Assembly: GCA_016178505.1 (NCBI GenBank)
Contig: JACOTG010000002.1
Coordinates: forward strand, 17,169-81,168
Source: Planctomycetota bacterium
GTDB taxonomy: Bacteria > Planctomycetota > JACOTG01
DNA length: 64,000 nucleotides
Reading direction: 5' to 3'
This document shows positions 24,581 to 33,526 of the stretch, piece by piece (the stretch's first letter is position 1; each line of letters opens with the position of its first letter). The notes under the pieces are model-generated. The model was not told the origin of the DNA. It made no database searches and worked only from the letters and a program-made list of their open reading frames with translations. A program made the translations under genes and the position numbers.

Positions 24581-26307
24581 TCGCGCACGAGGATCGAAAG
24601 CCGATCGCCGCATTGCTCGCACTCTCGTTCGTCCTTTTCTTCGTCGGGATCGCGCACTACGACCTCGACCTCAAGGCGGAGCCTCGCGAGGGCATCACCG
24701 CCTGGGAGACGATTCACGGCGACCACTGGTACCTCCCGAAGCTGAACGGCGAACTCTTGCCCGAAAAACCTCTCGTCTTCCCGTGGCTCGTTGCCGGCTC
24801 GTGCGCGCTGTTCGGCGAGGGATCGACGTTCAGCGCACGATTGCCGTCGGCCGTGATGGCGACCCTTCTCGTGCTCGTGGTGTTCGGAATCGGGAAGCGT
24901 CTACTCGGACGTCGCGGCGGGTTTCTCGCCGCGCTGTTCACGGCAACGACGGCGCTGGTCATCAGCCTTGCGCGACGGTCCCGTGTCGACATGACGCTGA
25001 CGTTCTTCGTTTGCCTCGCGATCTACCTCTTCCTACGCGAGTACCAACGGGGGGAATCGAATCCCGAGTCGCGGCCGTCGTTGGTCACCGCGCTCCTCTT
25101 CTGGATCGCACTCGCGCTGGCGACGCTGACGAAGGGGCCGCTCGGCGCGATCCTCCCGGGGATCACGATCGGCAGCTTCCTGCTGGCGCGCCGAAAGCTG
25201 TCCGCCGTGAGGCGCCTTCGACCGCTCATCGGCGTCCCGGTTTACTTGGTCGTCGCCGGATCGTGGTACGCGCAGGGATTCCTTCGCGGCGGCGACGAGT
25301 TCGCGTACCGATCGTTCATGATGGAGAACCTCCTCATGTTCATCGGCAACGACGAGGGAGGAGGCCACATCCACGGATTCTTCTATCTGTGGCCGTACTT
25401 CTTCTCGAATGGCATCCCGTGGAGCCTGTTCGTTCCCGCAGCCATCGCGCTCGGCGTCAAGCGCCGTCAGTGGCGCGCCGATCGATTCCTGCTGCCGCTT
25501 CTTTGGCTCGCGGCGATGCTGCTCTTCTTCTCGATTGCGCGCGGAAAGCGCTCCGACTATCTGTTGCCGCTCTTGCCCGCCGCCGCATTGCTCGCCGCGG
25601 GATTGTGGGACGCTTGGATCGCCGAGCCGCGCAATGCAATCGTCAAGCGATTCGTTCTCGCATCGAGTGCCGTCGCCGGAATCGTCTGCGCCGCCGCATT
25701 GCTGGTCCTCGCACTCTTTCTGTTCATTCCGGCGTCGTCATGGCCCGAGTCGTTGACGCGATCGCGCGAGGCCGCGTCGGCCTTCGAGATCGTTCGCGCG
25801 CTCATGCACCGCCCGTCGGCCGTGATCCTGTTCGGTGCGAGCACCCTCTTCATCGGGATCGTTCCGTTCGCGTTGACGTGGCGGGGACGACCGGTACCGG
25901 CGCTGCTGTCGACGGCCACCGGCGTCGCAGCCGCAGCATTGCTCGCGGCGTTCGAGGCGATGCCGAAGGTCCAGGACCGCGAGTCGCTGAAACCGCTCGC
26001 GCAGCAGATCGAGGCAACGGTGCCGAGAGCCGCGCCGCTGTACAACCACGACGCCTTCGAGTGGCAGGTCATGTACTACACGCGCCGCCGAATCCCGACG
26101 CTCGACGATTCCGGGTTTGCTCGCTTTCTCGCGGATCCGAACGGCGGTTACTGTCTCCTCACGCGCGGCGCATACGATGATCTCGAGCCGGCTGCGCGAC
26201 AAAACCTCGAGATCGCACTCCGCGCAACTCGCCCTTATTCCGACCCGCGCGAGCAACACCTCGTCGTGAAGCGCATCCCGCCGCGCGCGAACGCATCAGG
26301 CGGCTGA
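24577..26307 (+). CDS. ArnT/PMT-like lipid-linked sugar transferase (GT-C), copy 2
   Basis: A 576-residue relative of the preceding gene, beginning at GTG within its stop codon. It keeps the layout of a TM-rich domain and a periplasmic tail, with LKAEPREGITAWE in the first loop and LLPEKPLVFPWLV after it. The first acidic residue is Glu in EPREG, where copy 1 has Asp in DPDES. LARRSRVDMTLTFF and LTKGPLGAILPG are family landmarks. The C-terminal part ends with a soluble domain around YYTRRRIPTLDD. The acceptor is unknown. The coupling implies that two different sugars or acceptors are handled together. Confidence 0.85.
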   Translation: MIAHEDRKPIAALLALSFVLFFVGIAHYDLDLKAEPREGITAWETIHGDHWYLPKLNGELLPEKPLVFPWLVAGSCALFGEGSTFSARLPSAVMATLLVLVVFGIGKRLLGRRGGFLAALFTATTALVISLARRSRVDMTLTFFVCLAIYLFLREYQRGESNPESRPSLVTALLFWIALALATLTKGPLGAILPGITIGSFLLARRKLSAVRRLRPLIGVPVYLVVAGSWYAQGFLRGGDEFAYRSFMMENLLMFIGNDEGGGHIHGFFYLWPYFFSNGIPWSLFVPAAIALGVKRRQWRADRFLLPLLWLAAMLLFFSIARGKRSDYLLPLLPAAALLAAGLWDAWIAEPRNAIVKRFVLASSAVAGIVCAAALLVLALFLFIPASSWPESLTRSREAASAFEIVRALMHRPSAVILFGASTLFIGIVPFALTWRGRPVPALLSTATGVAAAALLAAFEAMPKVQDRESLKPLAQQIEATVPRAAPLYNHDAFEWQVMYYTRRRIPTLDDSGFARFLADPNGGYCLLTRGAYDDLEPAARQNLEIALRATRPYSDPREQHLVVKRIPPRANASGG

Positions 26308-26359
26308 CGCGAACGTCATCCGGGTGACGAGCGGCAACGTCTATCGAATCCGTGTCGCG

Positions 26360-26382
26360 TGACGCCCTCGCTCTCGGCGTCA
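26360..26382. terminator. Hairpin between convergent transcripts
   Basis: TGACGCC (26360-26366) and GGCGTCA (26376-26382) form a 7-bp stem with a 9-base loop; the right arm includes the stop codon of the minus-strand gene. No T-tract is present. Confidence 0.35.
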
Positions 26383-27741
26383 GCCTCCGCCCGCGCCGAG
26401 GCCACCGCCGAAGTCGAGCGGCGAGACGGGTGAGCGCGCCGTTCGTTCGACGCCGGCCTCGGCAAAAGGGCGAAGCCGAAGCGTCAGGATCGCCGCCAGC
26501 AACAGGAAGAGGGCGCCAAACCCCGCGTCGCAAAGCGCCGACAAGGCGAGAAGGGTCCGCTCAGCGAATAGGGGTTCTTTCGTGAGAGCGATCAATCCGA
26601 ACGCTGCAAGTCCGGCGATCGTCCATGATCGGCGCGACGGCTCGACGCCGCGCGGTCGCAGGATGAACCCGCCCGCAACCATGTAGACCCAGATCAGCGA
26701 GATCAGGTGCGCCTTGCGTGTTTCCGGCGACACCAGGTGAACCGTGAGGATCACCGCCGCGATCTCGAGCGGGAGCCGCAGCGGATCGTCGCGCCGCGTT
26801 CGCGAGAACAGGCCGAAGAGGAGCAGCGCGACGATTGCAACGTTGAGCACGAGGATGGCCCGCGACACGTCGGCCGATGGCCAGTCGGTCACGTTGACGA
26901 AGAGGTCACCATAGCGCTCCGAGGTCGCGGTCCGCGCCTGGAGCAGGTGACGCAGGAACGCGGTCGTCGAGATCCCCGGCGAGTAACCGACGCCCGCCTC
27001 GTAGTTGGAGAACATCTGCGATCCACGTGAGAGCCACTGGCGCGTCAGCTCCCAGTGGCGCACCGGACCGAGCACGATCGAAGGCACGATGAATCCGAAG
27101 ATCGCGAGCCCGACGAACGCTCCGCCGACCGCTTTCCAACGCCGGCGCAGCGCCAGATACGGGACGAGCGCGAGGGGGGTGTACTTGATCGTCGCCGCGA
27201 GCCCGATCGCGACACCGGCGAGCCCGTCGCGCTTGCCGTCGTAACGGCAGATCCAGTACGCCCCGAGAATCTCGAAGAAGAAGTTCGTGACGTTGACCTG
27301 CCCCGTTTTCAAGTTGTGAACGAGGAGGTTCGACACCGCCGCGACGACGAGGATCGCCCACCACGACGCGCCGCCTCGCGGGAACACCACGCGATACGCC
27401 ATCCAAAACGCGCCGGCGATGTACGCGACGTTGATCGCATACCAGAAGAACCCGGCGACGCTGACCGGCAATGACCCGAACGGCGCCATCCAGATCGCGA
27501 ATAACGGGTGGTACTTGAAGCCGAGATCGGGAGCGGCGGGTCCGTAGATTGCATTGCCGGTCACGAGGTTTCGCCCCCCGTACCAGTAGCGCGTGAAGTC
27601 GGTGTCGTCGGCGTTGTGAACGGCTTGGATGCAGACGATGACGACGGCGATCACGATGCCCGCTGCCGCCGCAATACCAAGCCGCTTGCGGAATGCAGCA
27701 TCGTCCCATCGCCGTCGAAGTCCGTCGACGAACGCGCTCAA
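26380..27741 (-). CDS. GT87-like (DUF2029) integral membrane mannosyltransferase-like protein
   Basis: A 453-residue polytopic membrane protein starting at TTG, which overlaps the upstream stop codon (TTGA). The first helix is followed by NADDTDFTRYWYGGRNLVTG and YGPAAPDLGFKYHPLFAI, the DUF2029/GT87 pattern with the acidic residue of the first periplasmic loop and the K-Y-H/P-P segment. Characterised relatives (PimE and other polyprenyl-phosphate-mannose users) are GT-C enzymes. The ORF can be read 68 codons further upstream, but that would lie wholly on the preceding lipoprotein gene, and the TTGA coupling is used elsewhere in this window. The sugar and acceptor are unknown. Confidence 0.75.
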   Translation of the reverse strand: MSAFVDGLRRRWDDAAFRKRLGIAAAAGIVIAVVIVCIQAVHNADDTDFTRYWYGGRNLVTGNAIYGPAAPDLGFKYHPLFAIWMAPFGSLPVSVAGFFWYAINVAYIAGAFWMAYRVVFPRGGASWWAILVVAAVSNLLVHNLKTGQVNVTNFFFEILGAYWICRYDGKRDGLAGVAIGLAATIKYTPLALVPYLALRRRWKAVGGAFVGLAIFGFIVPSIVLGPVRHWELTRQWLSRGSQMFSNYEAGVGYSPGISTTAFLRHLLQARTATSERYGDLFVNVTDWPSADVSRAILVLNVAIVALLLFGLFSRTRRDDPLRLPLEIAAVILTVHLVSPETRKAHLISLIWVYMVAGGFILRPRGVEPSRRSWTIAGLAAFGLIALTKEPLFAERTLLALSALCDAGFGALFLLLAAILTLRLRPFAEAGVERTARSPVSPLDFGGGLGAGGG

Positions 27742-29102
27742 GGCCGAGACTCCTCGAGAAGACCGTGGCGTCGAGCCATCCAGTACGCCAGAAGATAATC
27801 GACGCCCGCGTACTCCTGGTCCCCTTCGGCGTCGAGATCTCCGTCCAGCTCGTACGGATCGCTCTTCCAATACATGCTCGACATTGGTCGCTGGTTGATG
27901 GGAAGCGCAACCGCCGACTTCGGCTTGCCTTTCCGATTGGTCCACGCCGAGAGGGGCACGTCGGCGCGGCCGCGGTTGTCGACCGGCAAGACTCGCTTCG
28001 TCTCCGGGAAGAGTCGCAGCGTCTCGCGGATGTCGGCGAGAGTATCGGGCTCCTCACGGCGAAGCGCACAGTGGATCGACGCGAAGAGAGCGTTGTGCTC
28101 GCCGCTGACGGCCTCCCAGATGCCGTCGATCCCTCGCTCGATGGGAGCCCGGACCTCAGGCTCGGTCTCGAGCCGAAGCACGGTGTAGTAGCTCAGAAAC
28201 GACATCATGTCGTTCGAGTGGTTCGTCTTGCCGAACGCCTCGAACTTCGCGTGCGCGCACGCCTCGGGATAGCGCTCGCGAACGAGACGCAAATGTCGCG
28301 ACTCGATCGCCGCGTCCCCCGTCGCGTGCGCCGCCGAAGAGAAGATCGCGAGTGCGATCAGTGCATTCGGGCCGAGCGGCACGGGCCCTATCCACGCCTC
28401 GAGCCCGGCGTACGTCGTCGCCTTGCCGTGCGCGTCGCGAATGACGAGGTCGTTCCGATCGAGGAAGTGCGCGATCTCGCCGAGGTCGCGCCGAATCGCG
28501 TCGCGCGTGTCGCCTGCGGGCAGGAGGTCGTACGCGGTCGCGTATCCGAACGCGACGCCGCAGTACTGGTCCTTGCTCACGTCGCCTTTGACCCAGTAAC
28601 GATCGTACGGCGGTGCGGCGCGAGACCAAACGCCCTGGTCGCCTCGAATCGCCGCTTCGTCGGGCTCCGGGTCGATGGTGCGCGCGAGCAATCCCGGCAC
28701 GCCCGTTACGCGCTGGAGGAGCGCGAGCCCATCGACCAGGCGAGCCGCACAGTCGAGCGCGTCGCGATCTCCGGTGACCGACCAGCGAAGGGCCTCGGCG
28801 GCGAGTGCGCAACCGGTCCAGTATGCGGCATCTGCGAGATTGCCGTAGTGTCGTGGTCGCTCGCTTCGCTCTCGGAGCCGAATGGAGTACAGCACGACTC
28901 CCTCGGGCGCGACGTGACGCTCCCAAAGCTCTCGCTCGAAGAGATCCGCCTTTTCGGCGAGCGTCAACTTCCCCGGCCGATACTCGCGACGAACGACCGA
29001 AGGCGAATCTCGAATCGGGGGCGGCTGCGTCGTGTCACACGCGAGCCCGAGCAACGCAAGTGCGCAGCACGCTAGCGTCGATTCGCGTCGAATTCCTCGC
29101 AA
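27738..29102 (-). CDS. Lipoprotein of unknown function, alpha/alpha-toroid-like
   Basis: I do not recognise this 454-residue protein. A TTG at 29102 with GGAG eight bases upstream opens a compact lipoprotein signal ending LLGLAC (Cys22); an ATG at 29210 would add 36 Arg-rich residues that do not suit a signal peptide. The mature part is helical with many aromatic residues and has YWVKGDVSKDQYCGVAFGY, NHSNDMMSFLSYYTVLRL and MYWKSDPYELDGD, giving the impression of a helical toroid like the six-hairpin glycosidases. No catalytic pair can be named. It is coupled to the GT87-like gene and sits between two ArnT-like pairs, so a role in lipid-linked glycan handling is possible. Confidence 0.6.
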   Translation of the reverse strand: MRGIRRESTLACCALALLGLACDTTQPPPIRDSPSVVRREYRPGKLTLAEKADLFERELWERHVAPEGVVLYSIRLRERSERPRHYGNLADAAYWTGCALAAEALRWSVTGDRDALDCAARLVDGLALLQRVTGVPGLLARTIDPEPDEAAIRGDQGVWSRAAPPYDRYWVKGDVSKDQYCGVAFGYATAYDLLPAGDTRDAIRRDLGEIAHFLDRNDLVIRDAHGKATTYAGLEAWIGPVPLGPNALIALAIFSSAAHATGDAAIESRHLRLVRERYPEACAHAKFEAFGKTNHSNDMMSFLSYYTVLRLETEPEVRAPIERGIDGIWEAVSGEHNALFASIHCALRREEPDTLADIRETLRLFPETKRVLPVDNRGRADVPLSAWTNRKGKPKSAVALPINQRPMSSMYWKSDPYELDGDLDAEGDQEYAGVDYLLAYWMARRHGLLEESRP

Positions 29103-29223
29103 GCCCGCGTCTCCGTTCGTCGACTCTCGATGAGCACGTGAACGTCTCCCAACGACGCAACGGGATTCTACTCGCCCGCGAGCGTGACGTGGGAAATCGA
29201 TGGCGATCACTCGGCTCGATTCC

Positions 29224-29229
29224 TAGACT
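29224..29229 (+). promoter_or_regulatory. -10-like box, probably leaderless
   Basis: TAGACT ends 7 bases before the ATG at 29237 with no Shine-Dalgarno between them; the -35 region is poor. Confidence 0.32.
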
Positions 29230-29236
29230 CCCTGCG

Positions 29237-30844
29237 ATGATCGTGAATCGTCGAGCCCTTCTCGGCGTCGGCGGCGTGCTCGTCCTCGCGGCGATCCTGT
29301 TCTTCACCGCGTTGGGACGGCGCGGTTTCTGGGAACCTGATGAGCCGACCTTCCCGGCGGTCGCGCAAGAGATGCGGGCGGCCAACGAGTGGGTGTTGCC
29401 GCTTCTCAACGGTGGGCTCTATTCCGAGAAGCCGATCCTCAATTACTGGTTGATGCTCGCGAGCGCGCGCGTGTTCGGAAGGCTCGACGAATGGACGGCG
29501 CGCTTGCCGGCAGCGCTCCTCGGCGTGCTCGGCGTCTGCCTCACGTGGATCCTCGGTCGCCGATTGTTTGGCGAGCGCGCAGGAATCCTCGGTGCGCTCG
29601 TCATCGCGCTGACACCGCTCTGGTTCCAGATGTCGCGGTTCGCGTACACGGACGGACCGTTCGCCGTCTTCGTTCTCGCAAGCCTCGTTCTCTTCCATCG
29701 CGGATGGTCGGACGAACACCGGCGCGGCGTCTCCTACGCGCTCGCCTGGTTGGCGCTCGGTCTCGCCGTCCTCACGAAGGGACCGCTCGCGCTCGTACTC
29801 GTGGGCCTCACCGTCGTCACGTTTCTCGCGATCGTCCGAGACGTGCGCCACCTGTTGCGCTTCGACTTCCTCGTCGGAGTCCTGCTCTTCGCAGCGATCG
29901 TCGTACCGTGGTACGTGATCGCTTGCCATCGCGGCGGTCCCCAGTTCACCGAGGACCTGCTCGTCCGTCAGAACTTCGGTCGATTTTCCGGCGAGACAGA
30001 CAGCCACCGCCAACCGCCGTGGTTCTACCTCGGCACCCTGCCCGTCGACTTGTTCCCGTGGAGTCTCTTTCTGCCCGGCGCGGTCTGGCAGCTCGCTCGA
30101 GAGTGGCGCTCGGGCGGGCGGCGACGCGAGGCCGCATTTCTCGTCGCAGCGACGGTGCCGGCGTTTCTGTTCCTTTCGATCACGAGCTCCAAGCAAGGCA
30201 AGTACCTGTTGCCGATCTACCCGATGATCGCGATCGCCATCGGTGCACACCTCGACTCCGTCGCCGCGCGGTGGCGCGCCGGTGCGACACTGCTGGCCGG
30301 AGGCACACTCGCCTTGGCAGGGATCGCCGGTGCGCTCTTCGCCGCAGGAGTTGGGCGCGTGCCCTACGACGAATTCCGGCCGATCGCCGCGATCGCCGCC
30401 GTCATCGCACTCGCGGGCGGTATCGCGATTCTCGCGCTCGTCCGGGCTCGCCGGCATCTCGGCGCGACGCTGGCGCTCGCAGCCGCCGTCGGTGGGATCT
30501 TCTTCGTCCTCGACGTCGCGGTCTTCCCGACGCTCGATCCCTACAAGTCCCCGAAGCCGCTCTGCGACCGCATCGTCGCGCGACTCGGCGGTGCGCCCGA
30601 GTTCGCGATCTACGGCAACTACCGCGAAGGGTTTTCCTACTACACGCGCCGGCACATCGTCGAGCTAAAGCAAGAGAGCGCCCTCGCGAGCTACCTCGAC
30701 CGCCCCGAACGCGCGTTCGTCGTCATGCGTGACGAAGCGTGGTCCAAGCTCCCGCCGACTTTGACTCGACGCCTTCAGCTCCTCGCCGAGGGCGACGTCG
30801 GGAGCAAGTCGTACGTTTTTCTCGGGAGGCTCGATACGCCATGA
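29237..30844 (+). CDS. ArnT/PMT-like lipid-linked sugar transferase (GT-C), copy 3
   Basis: A 535-residue GT-C enzyme. FWEPDEPTFPAVAQEM is the acidic first loop and LYSEKPILNYWLM the substrate-side segment; LSITSSKQGKYLLPIYPM-like residues (SSKQGKYLLPIYPM) are a strong ArnT/PMT signature. The C-terminal periplasmic domain ends in YYTRRHIVELKQ, similar in place to copies 1 and 2. The start at 29237 is chosen because upstream codons run into the divergent lipoprotein. It overlaps copy 4 through ATGA. Donor and acceptor are not assigned. Confidence 0.85.
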   Translation: MIVNRRALLGVGGVLVLAAILFFTALGRRGFWEPDEPTFPAVAQEMRAANEWVLPLLNGGLYSEKPILNYWLMLASARVFGRLDEWTARLPAALLGVLGVCLTWILGRRLFGERAGILGALVIALTPLWFQMSRFAYTDGPFAVFVLASLVLFHRGWSDEHRRGVSYALAWLALGLAVLTKGPLALVLVGLTVVTFLAIVRDVRHLLRFDFLVGVLLFAAIVVPWYVIACHRGGPQFTEDLLVRQNFGRFSGETDSHRQPPWFYLGTLPVDLFPWSLFLPGAVWQLAREWRSGGRRREAAFLVAATVPAFLFLSITSSKQGKYLLPIYPMIAIAIGAHLDSVAARWRAGATLLAGGTLALAGIAGALFAAGVGRVPYDEFRPIAAIAAVIALAGGIAILALVRARRHLGATLALAAAVGGIFFVLDVAVFPTLDPYKSPKPLCDRIVARLGGAPEFAIYGNYREGFSYYTRRHIVELKQESALASYLDRPERAFVVMRDEAWSKLPPTLTRRLQLLAEGDVGSKSYVFLGRLDTP

Positions 30845-32499
30845 CCGGACGATCGCGCGGATTTCTCGTCTTGTTGGCTGCGCTGCTGGTTGCGTTTTGG
30901 ATTTATGGGGGCACGCGACCGCTCGACAACACCGACGAAGGACGCGATGCCCAGATCACGCGCGAGATGCTCGACAGCGGTGATTGGGTGCTCCCGCACC
31001 TGAATGGAAAGCCGCTACCGTGGAAGCCGATGCTCTACCACTGGGTGTCGGGAATTGCGTCGATTCCGGCGGGCCACGTCAGCGAGCTGACTGCGGCATT
31101 GCCCTCGATCCTCGCCGCGATCCTCTGCGCGCTCTTGACCTTCGATATGGCGAAGCGCCTGTTCGGTTCGCGGCGTGCGGGACTCGTGGCAGCCGCAGCG
31201 CTTCTCACCTCGAGTCAGTTCCTCGTCAAGAGCGTGTCGGCGCAGTACGACATGACGCTTACCGGGTTCACGACGCTCGCGATTTGGGCGTTCTGGCGGT
31301 CGACGTGCGCGCGGTCGTCCGGCACATCGCTCGGCTTCTCGCTACTCTTCTACGCCGCGATGGGATTGGGAACGATCACGAAGGGTCCGGTCGGCATCCT
31401 CGTCCCCGGAATCGTCGCCGTCGGATACCTCTGGCTGAGGCGCGACTGGTTCGGGATCTTTCGCACGTCTCCGTGGTTCGGAGTGCCACTCCTCCTGGCG
31501 GTCGCGGTGCCCTGGTACTGGGCTACCTACGTCCGCGGCGGGAAGGAGTTCTTCGACGAGATCTTCTGGCACCAGAACTTCACGAGATTCACGAACGCGT
31601 TCGACCACGCCGCTGGGCCGCACTACTACTTCATCCAATTCACCGGCGGCTCGCTGCCGTGGAGCCCCCTTGCGATCGCCGCGATCCCGTTTCTGTTCCT
31701 GCGCACTCGAGGCAAGTGGCGGATTCGACGGCGATCGAGAGCCCTGTTTCCTCTCGCTTGGTTCGTCATCGTCTTTGCATTCTTCACGGCGTCGACGAGC
31801 AAGCGCCCGAACTACATCCTTCCTCTCTATCCGGCGGCAGCCTTGCTCGCCGCGGGTTTCGTCGAGGCCGTACTCCGGTCGCGGCACTCGGACCTGCGCG
31901 TCGTTCTGCGCCGCCTCGTGACGGCGATCGGCGTTGCACTGCTCGTCGCATTCCCGGCACCCGTCGTCGCCGCGTTCGTCCAGGACCGTGAACGAACGAT
32001 CGGCGAGGCGCTCGCCGTCGGCCTGCCGGGGACCCTCGCGCTCATCGCGTCAGGCGTTGCGGTCGTTGCGTTCGCTCGCCGCGATCGGCTCGGCCGCGCC
32101 GTCGCCTCGATCGCCCTCGCGTCCGCGGCCTTGCACGTGGTGGGGCTGTTCACCTTGATCGCCTCGCCCGACGGCCCATTTCACGCCCGCGCTTTCGCCG
32201 AGCGTGCGCGACACGAAGTAGGAGCCGTTGCGACGATCGGCTTCTTCAACACGTTCTCGCCCGGGATCCTCTACTACCTGGGTGAGCCGATTCCCGTCGA
32301 CGACTTCCAAGGGGCGAACGCAACGGATCAGCTCGTCTCGAAGCTCGTGCAACGGGGACAACCGATCCACCTCATCCTCAAGAAGAAGAACGAGGCGACG
32401 GATTGGCCGGACCGCGATCGAGTCCAGCTCACGCCGCTGTTCACCCGCCGCGTCGGATCGCACGAACTCACGCTCGGACGCGCCACTCTCGCGCGTTGA
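30841..32499 (+). CDS. ArnT/PMT-like lipid-linked sugar transferase (GT-C), copy 4
   Basis: A 552-residue member of the same family. The first loop reads NTDEGRDAQITREML, followed by PLPWKPMLYHW, and ASTSKRPNYILPLYPA is the mid-protein landmark. Ten or more hydrophobic helices and a C-terminal soluble part of about 100 residues fit the ArnT layout. The loop sequence differs clearly from the other three copies, so recent tandem duplication is unlikely; these look like old paralogues with separate substrates. Coupled to copy 3 by ATGA; about 100 bp separate it from the PhnD-like gene. Confidence 0.85.
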   Translation: MTGRSRGFLVLLAALLVAFWIYGGTRPLDNTDEGRDAQITREMLDSGDWVLPHLNGKPLPWKPMLYHWVSGIASIPAGHVSELTAALPSILAAILCALLTFDMAKRLFGSRRAGLVAAAALLTSSQFLVKSVSAQYDMTLTGFTTLAIWAFWRSTCARSSGTSLGFSLLFYAAMGLGTITKGPVGILVPGIVAVGYLWLRRDWFGIFRTSPWFGVPLLLAVAVPWYWATYVRGGKEFFDEIFWHQNFTRFTNAFDHAAGPHYYFIQFTGGSLPWSPLAIAAIPFLFLRTRGKWRIRRRSRALFPLAWFVIVFAFFTASTSKRPNYILPLYPAAALLAAGFVEAVLRSRHSDLRVVLRRLVTAIGVALLVAFPAPVVAAFVQDRERTIGEALAVGLPGTLALIASGVAVVAFARRDRLGRAVASIALASAALHVVGLFTLIASPDGPFHARAFAERARHEVGAVATIGFFNTFSPGILYYLGEPIPVDDFQGANATDQLVSKLVQRGQPIHLILKKKNEATDWPDRDRVQLTPLFTRRVGSHELTLGRATLAR

Positions 32500-32602
32500 C
32501 GTCCCGCCCTCCGACCTAAAGGTTTTCCCCGGGCACCGACGATAGCTTTGCTGTTTCGATCTGCGCCAAGGATCCGATACCGAACACTGGTGAGGTGCGT
32601 AG

Positions 32603-33502
32603 ATGAACCGACGGCAATGGCTCGCAACGACAATCGTCCTCGGCTCTGCCCTCCTCCTCGGAATCGCAACGCGGCCCGCGTCGCCGTCGGAGCCCAAGGC
32701 CGACGCGCCCGCAGGGATCCGAGTCTTCCACTTCGGCGTTTACACGAGCGAGAAAGCGACGGAGATGTACACGACGTTCGCGCCGATCCTGGAAACGGCT
32801 GCTGACTTTCTTTCCACGACGCTGAAGAGTCGAATCGACTTCGAAATCGAGGTCGGTCGCAACTACGACGCCTCGATCCAGGATCTCGCCGGAGGCAAGG
32901 TCGACTTCGCGCGTTTCGGTCCGGCGTCCTACATCACCGCAAAATCGATGGAGCCGGGCCTCCAGATCGTGGCCATGGAAGTGAAAGACGGCCAGAAGAC
33001 GTTCGACGGCGTCGTCGTCACCAAGAAGTCGAGTCCGATCCAATCCCTGGCCGACCTCAAGGGAAAGACGTTCGCGTTCGGAGACAAGAACTCGACGATC
33101 GGACGCTACCTCGCTCAAGAAGCGCTCGCGAAGGCGGGCGTTCATCGCAAGGATCTCGCGAAGTCCGAGTACATCGATCGGCACGACAGGGTCGCGAGCG
33201 CCGTCCTCCACGCGGAATTCGACGCCGGCGCCGTCAAGGAAGACACCTATCTGAAGATGAAAGAGAAGGACGAAGGACTTCGCGAGATCGCGCGGCTCAG
33301 AAACGTCACGAAGCCGTGGCTCGCGCGACGGGGCCTCGATCCGGCGATCATCGAAGGACTGCGCGCGTTCCTCCTGCAGTACAAGGACCAAACGGCTCTC
33401 AAGCGTCTCGAAGGCATGACCGGATTCGCGGTCGGCGACGACGCCGACTTCGATTCGATTCGAGCGGCGATGTCCGCGTCCGAACTCTTCGATCGCGAAT
33501 GA
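32603..33502 (+). CDS. PhnD-like periplasmic substrate-binding protein
   Basis: A 299-residue exported binding protein of the phosphate/phosphite/phosphonate (PhnD) type. The N-terminal MNRRQWLATTIVLGSALLLG is a signal sequence. The mature part has FGVYTSEKATEMYTTFAPIL, VDFARFGPASYI and LADLKGKTFAFGDKNSTIG, the usual ligand-side segments of PhnD/SsuA-like proteins. No ABC permease or ATPase follows. Instead, a hybrid histidine kinase starts 24 bp downstream, so the protein more likely delivers a ligand signal to that kinase than feeds a transporter. The ligand is unknown; some PhnD-like proteins bind compounds other than phosphonates. Confidence 0.82.
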   Translation: MNRRQWLATTIVLGSALLLGIATRPASPSEPKADAPAGIRVFHFGVYTSEKATEMYTTFAPILETAADFLSTTLKSRIDFEIEVGRNYDASIQDLAGGKVDFARFGPASYITAKSMEPGLQIVAMEVKDGQKTFDGVVVTKKSSPIQSLADLKGKTFAFGDKNSTIGRYLAQEALAKAGVHRKDLAKSEYIDRHDRVASAVLHAEFDAGAVKEDTYLKMKEKDEGLREIARLRNVTKPWLARRGLDPAIIEGLRAFLLQYKDQTALKRLEGMTGFAVGDDADFDSIRAAMSASELFDRE

Positions 33503-33526
33503 CGGGCACAAGAACGTAGCGGCAAG

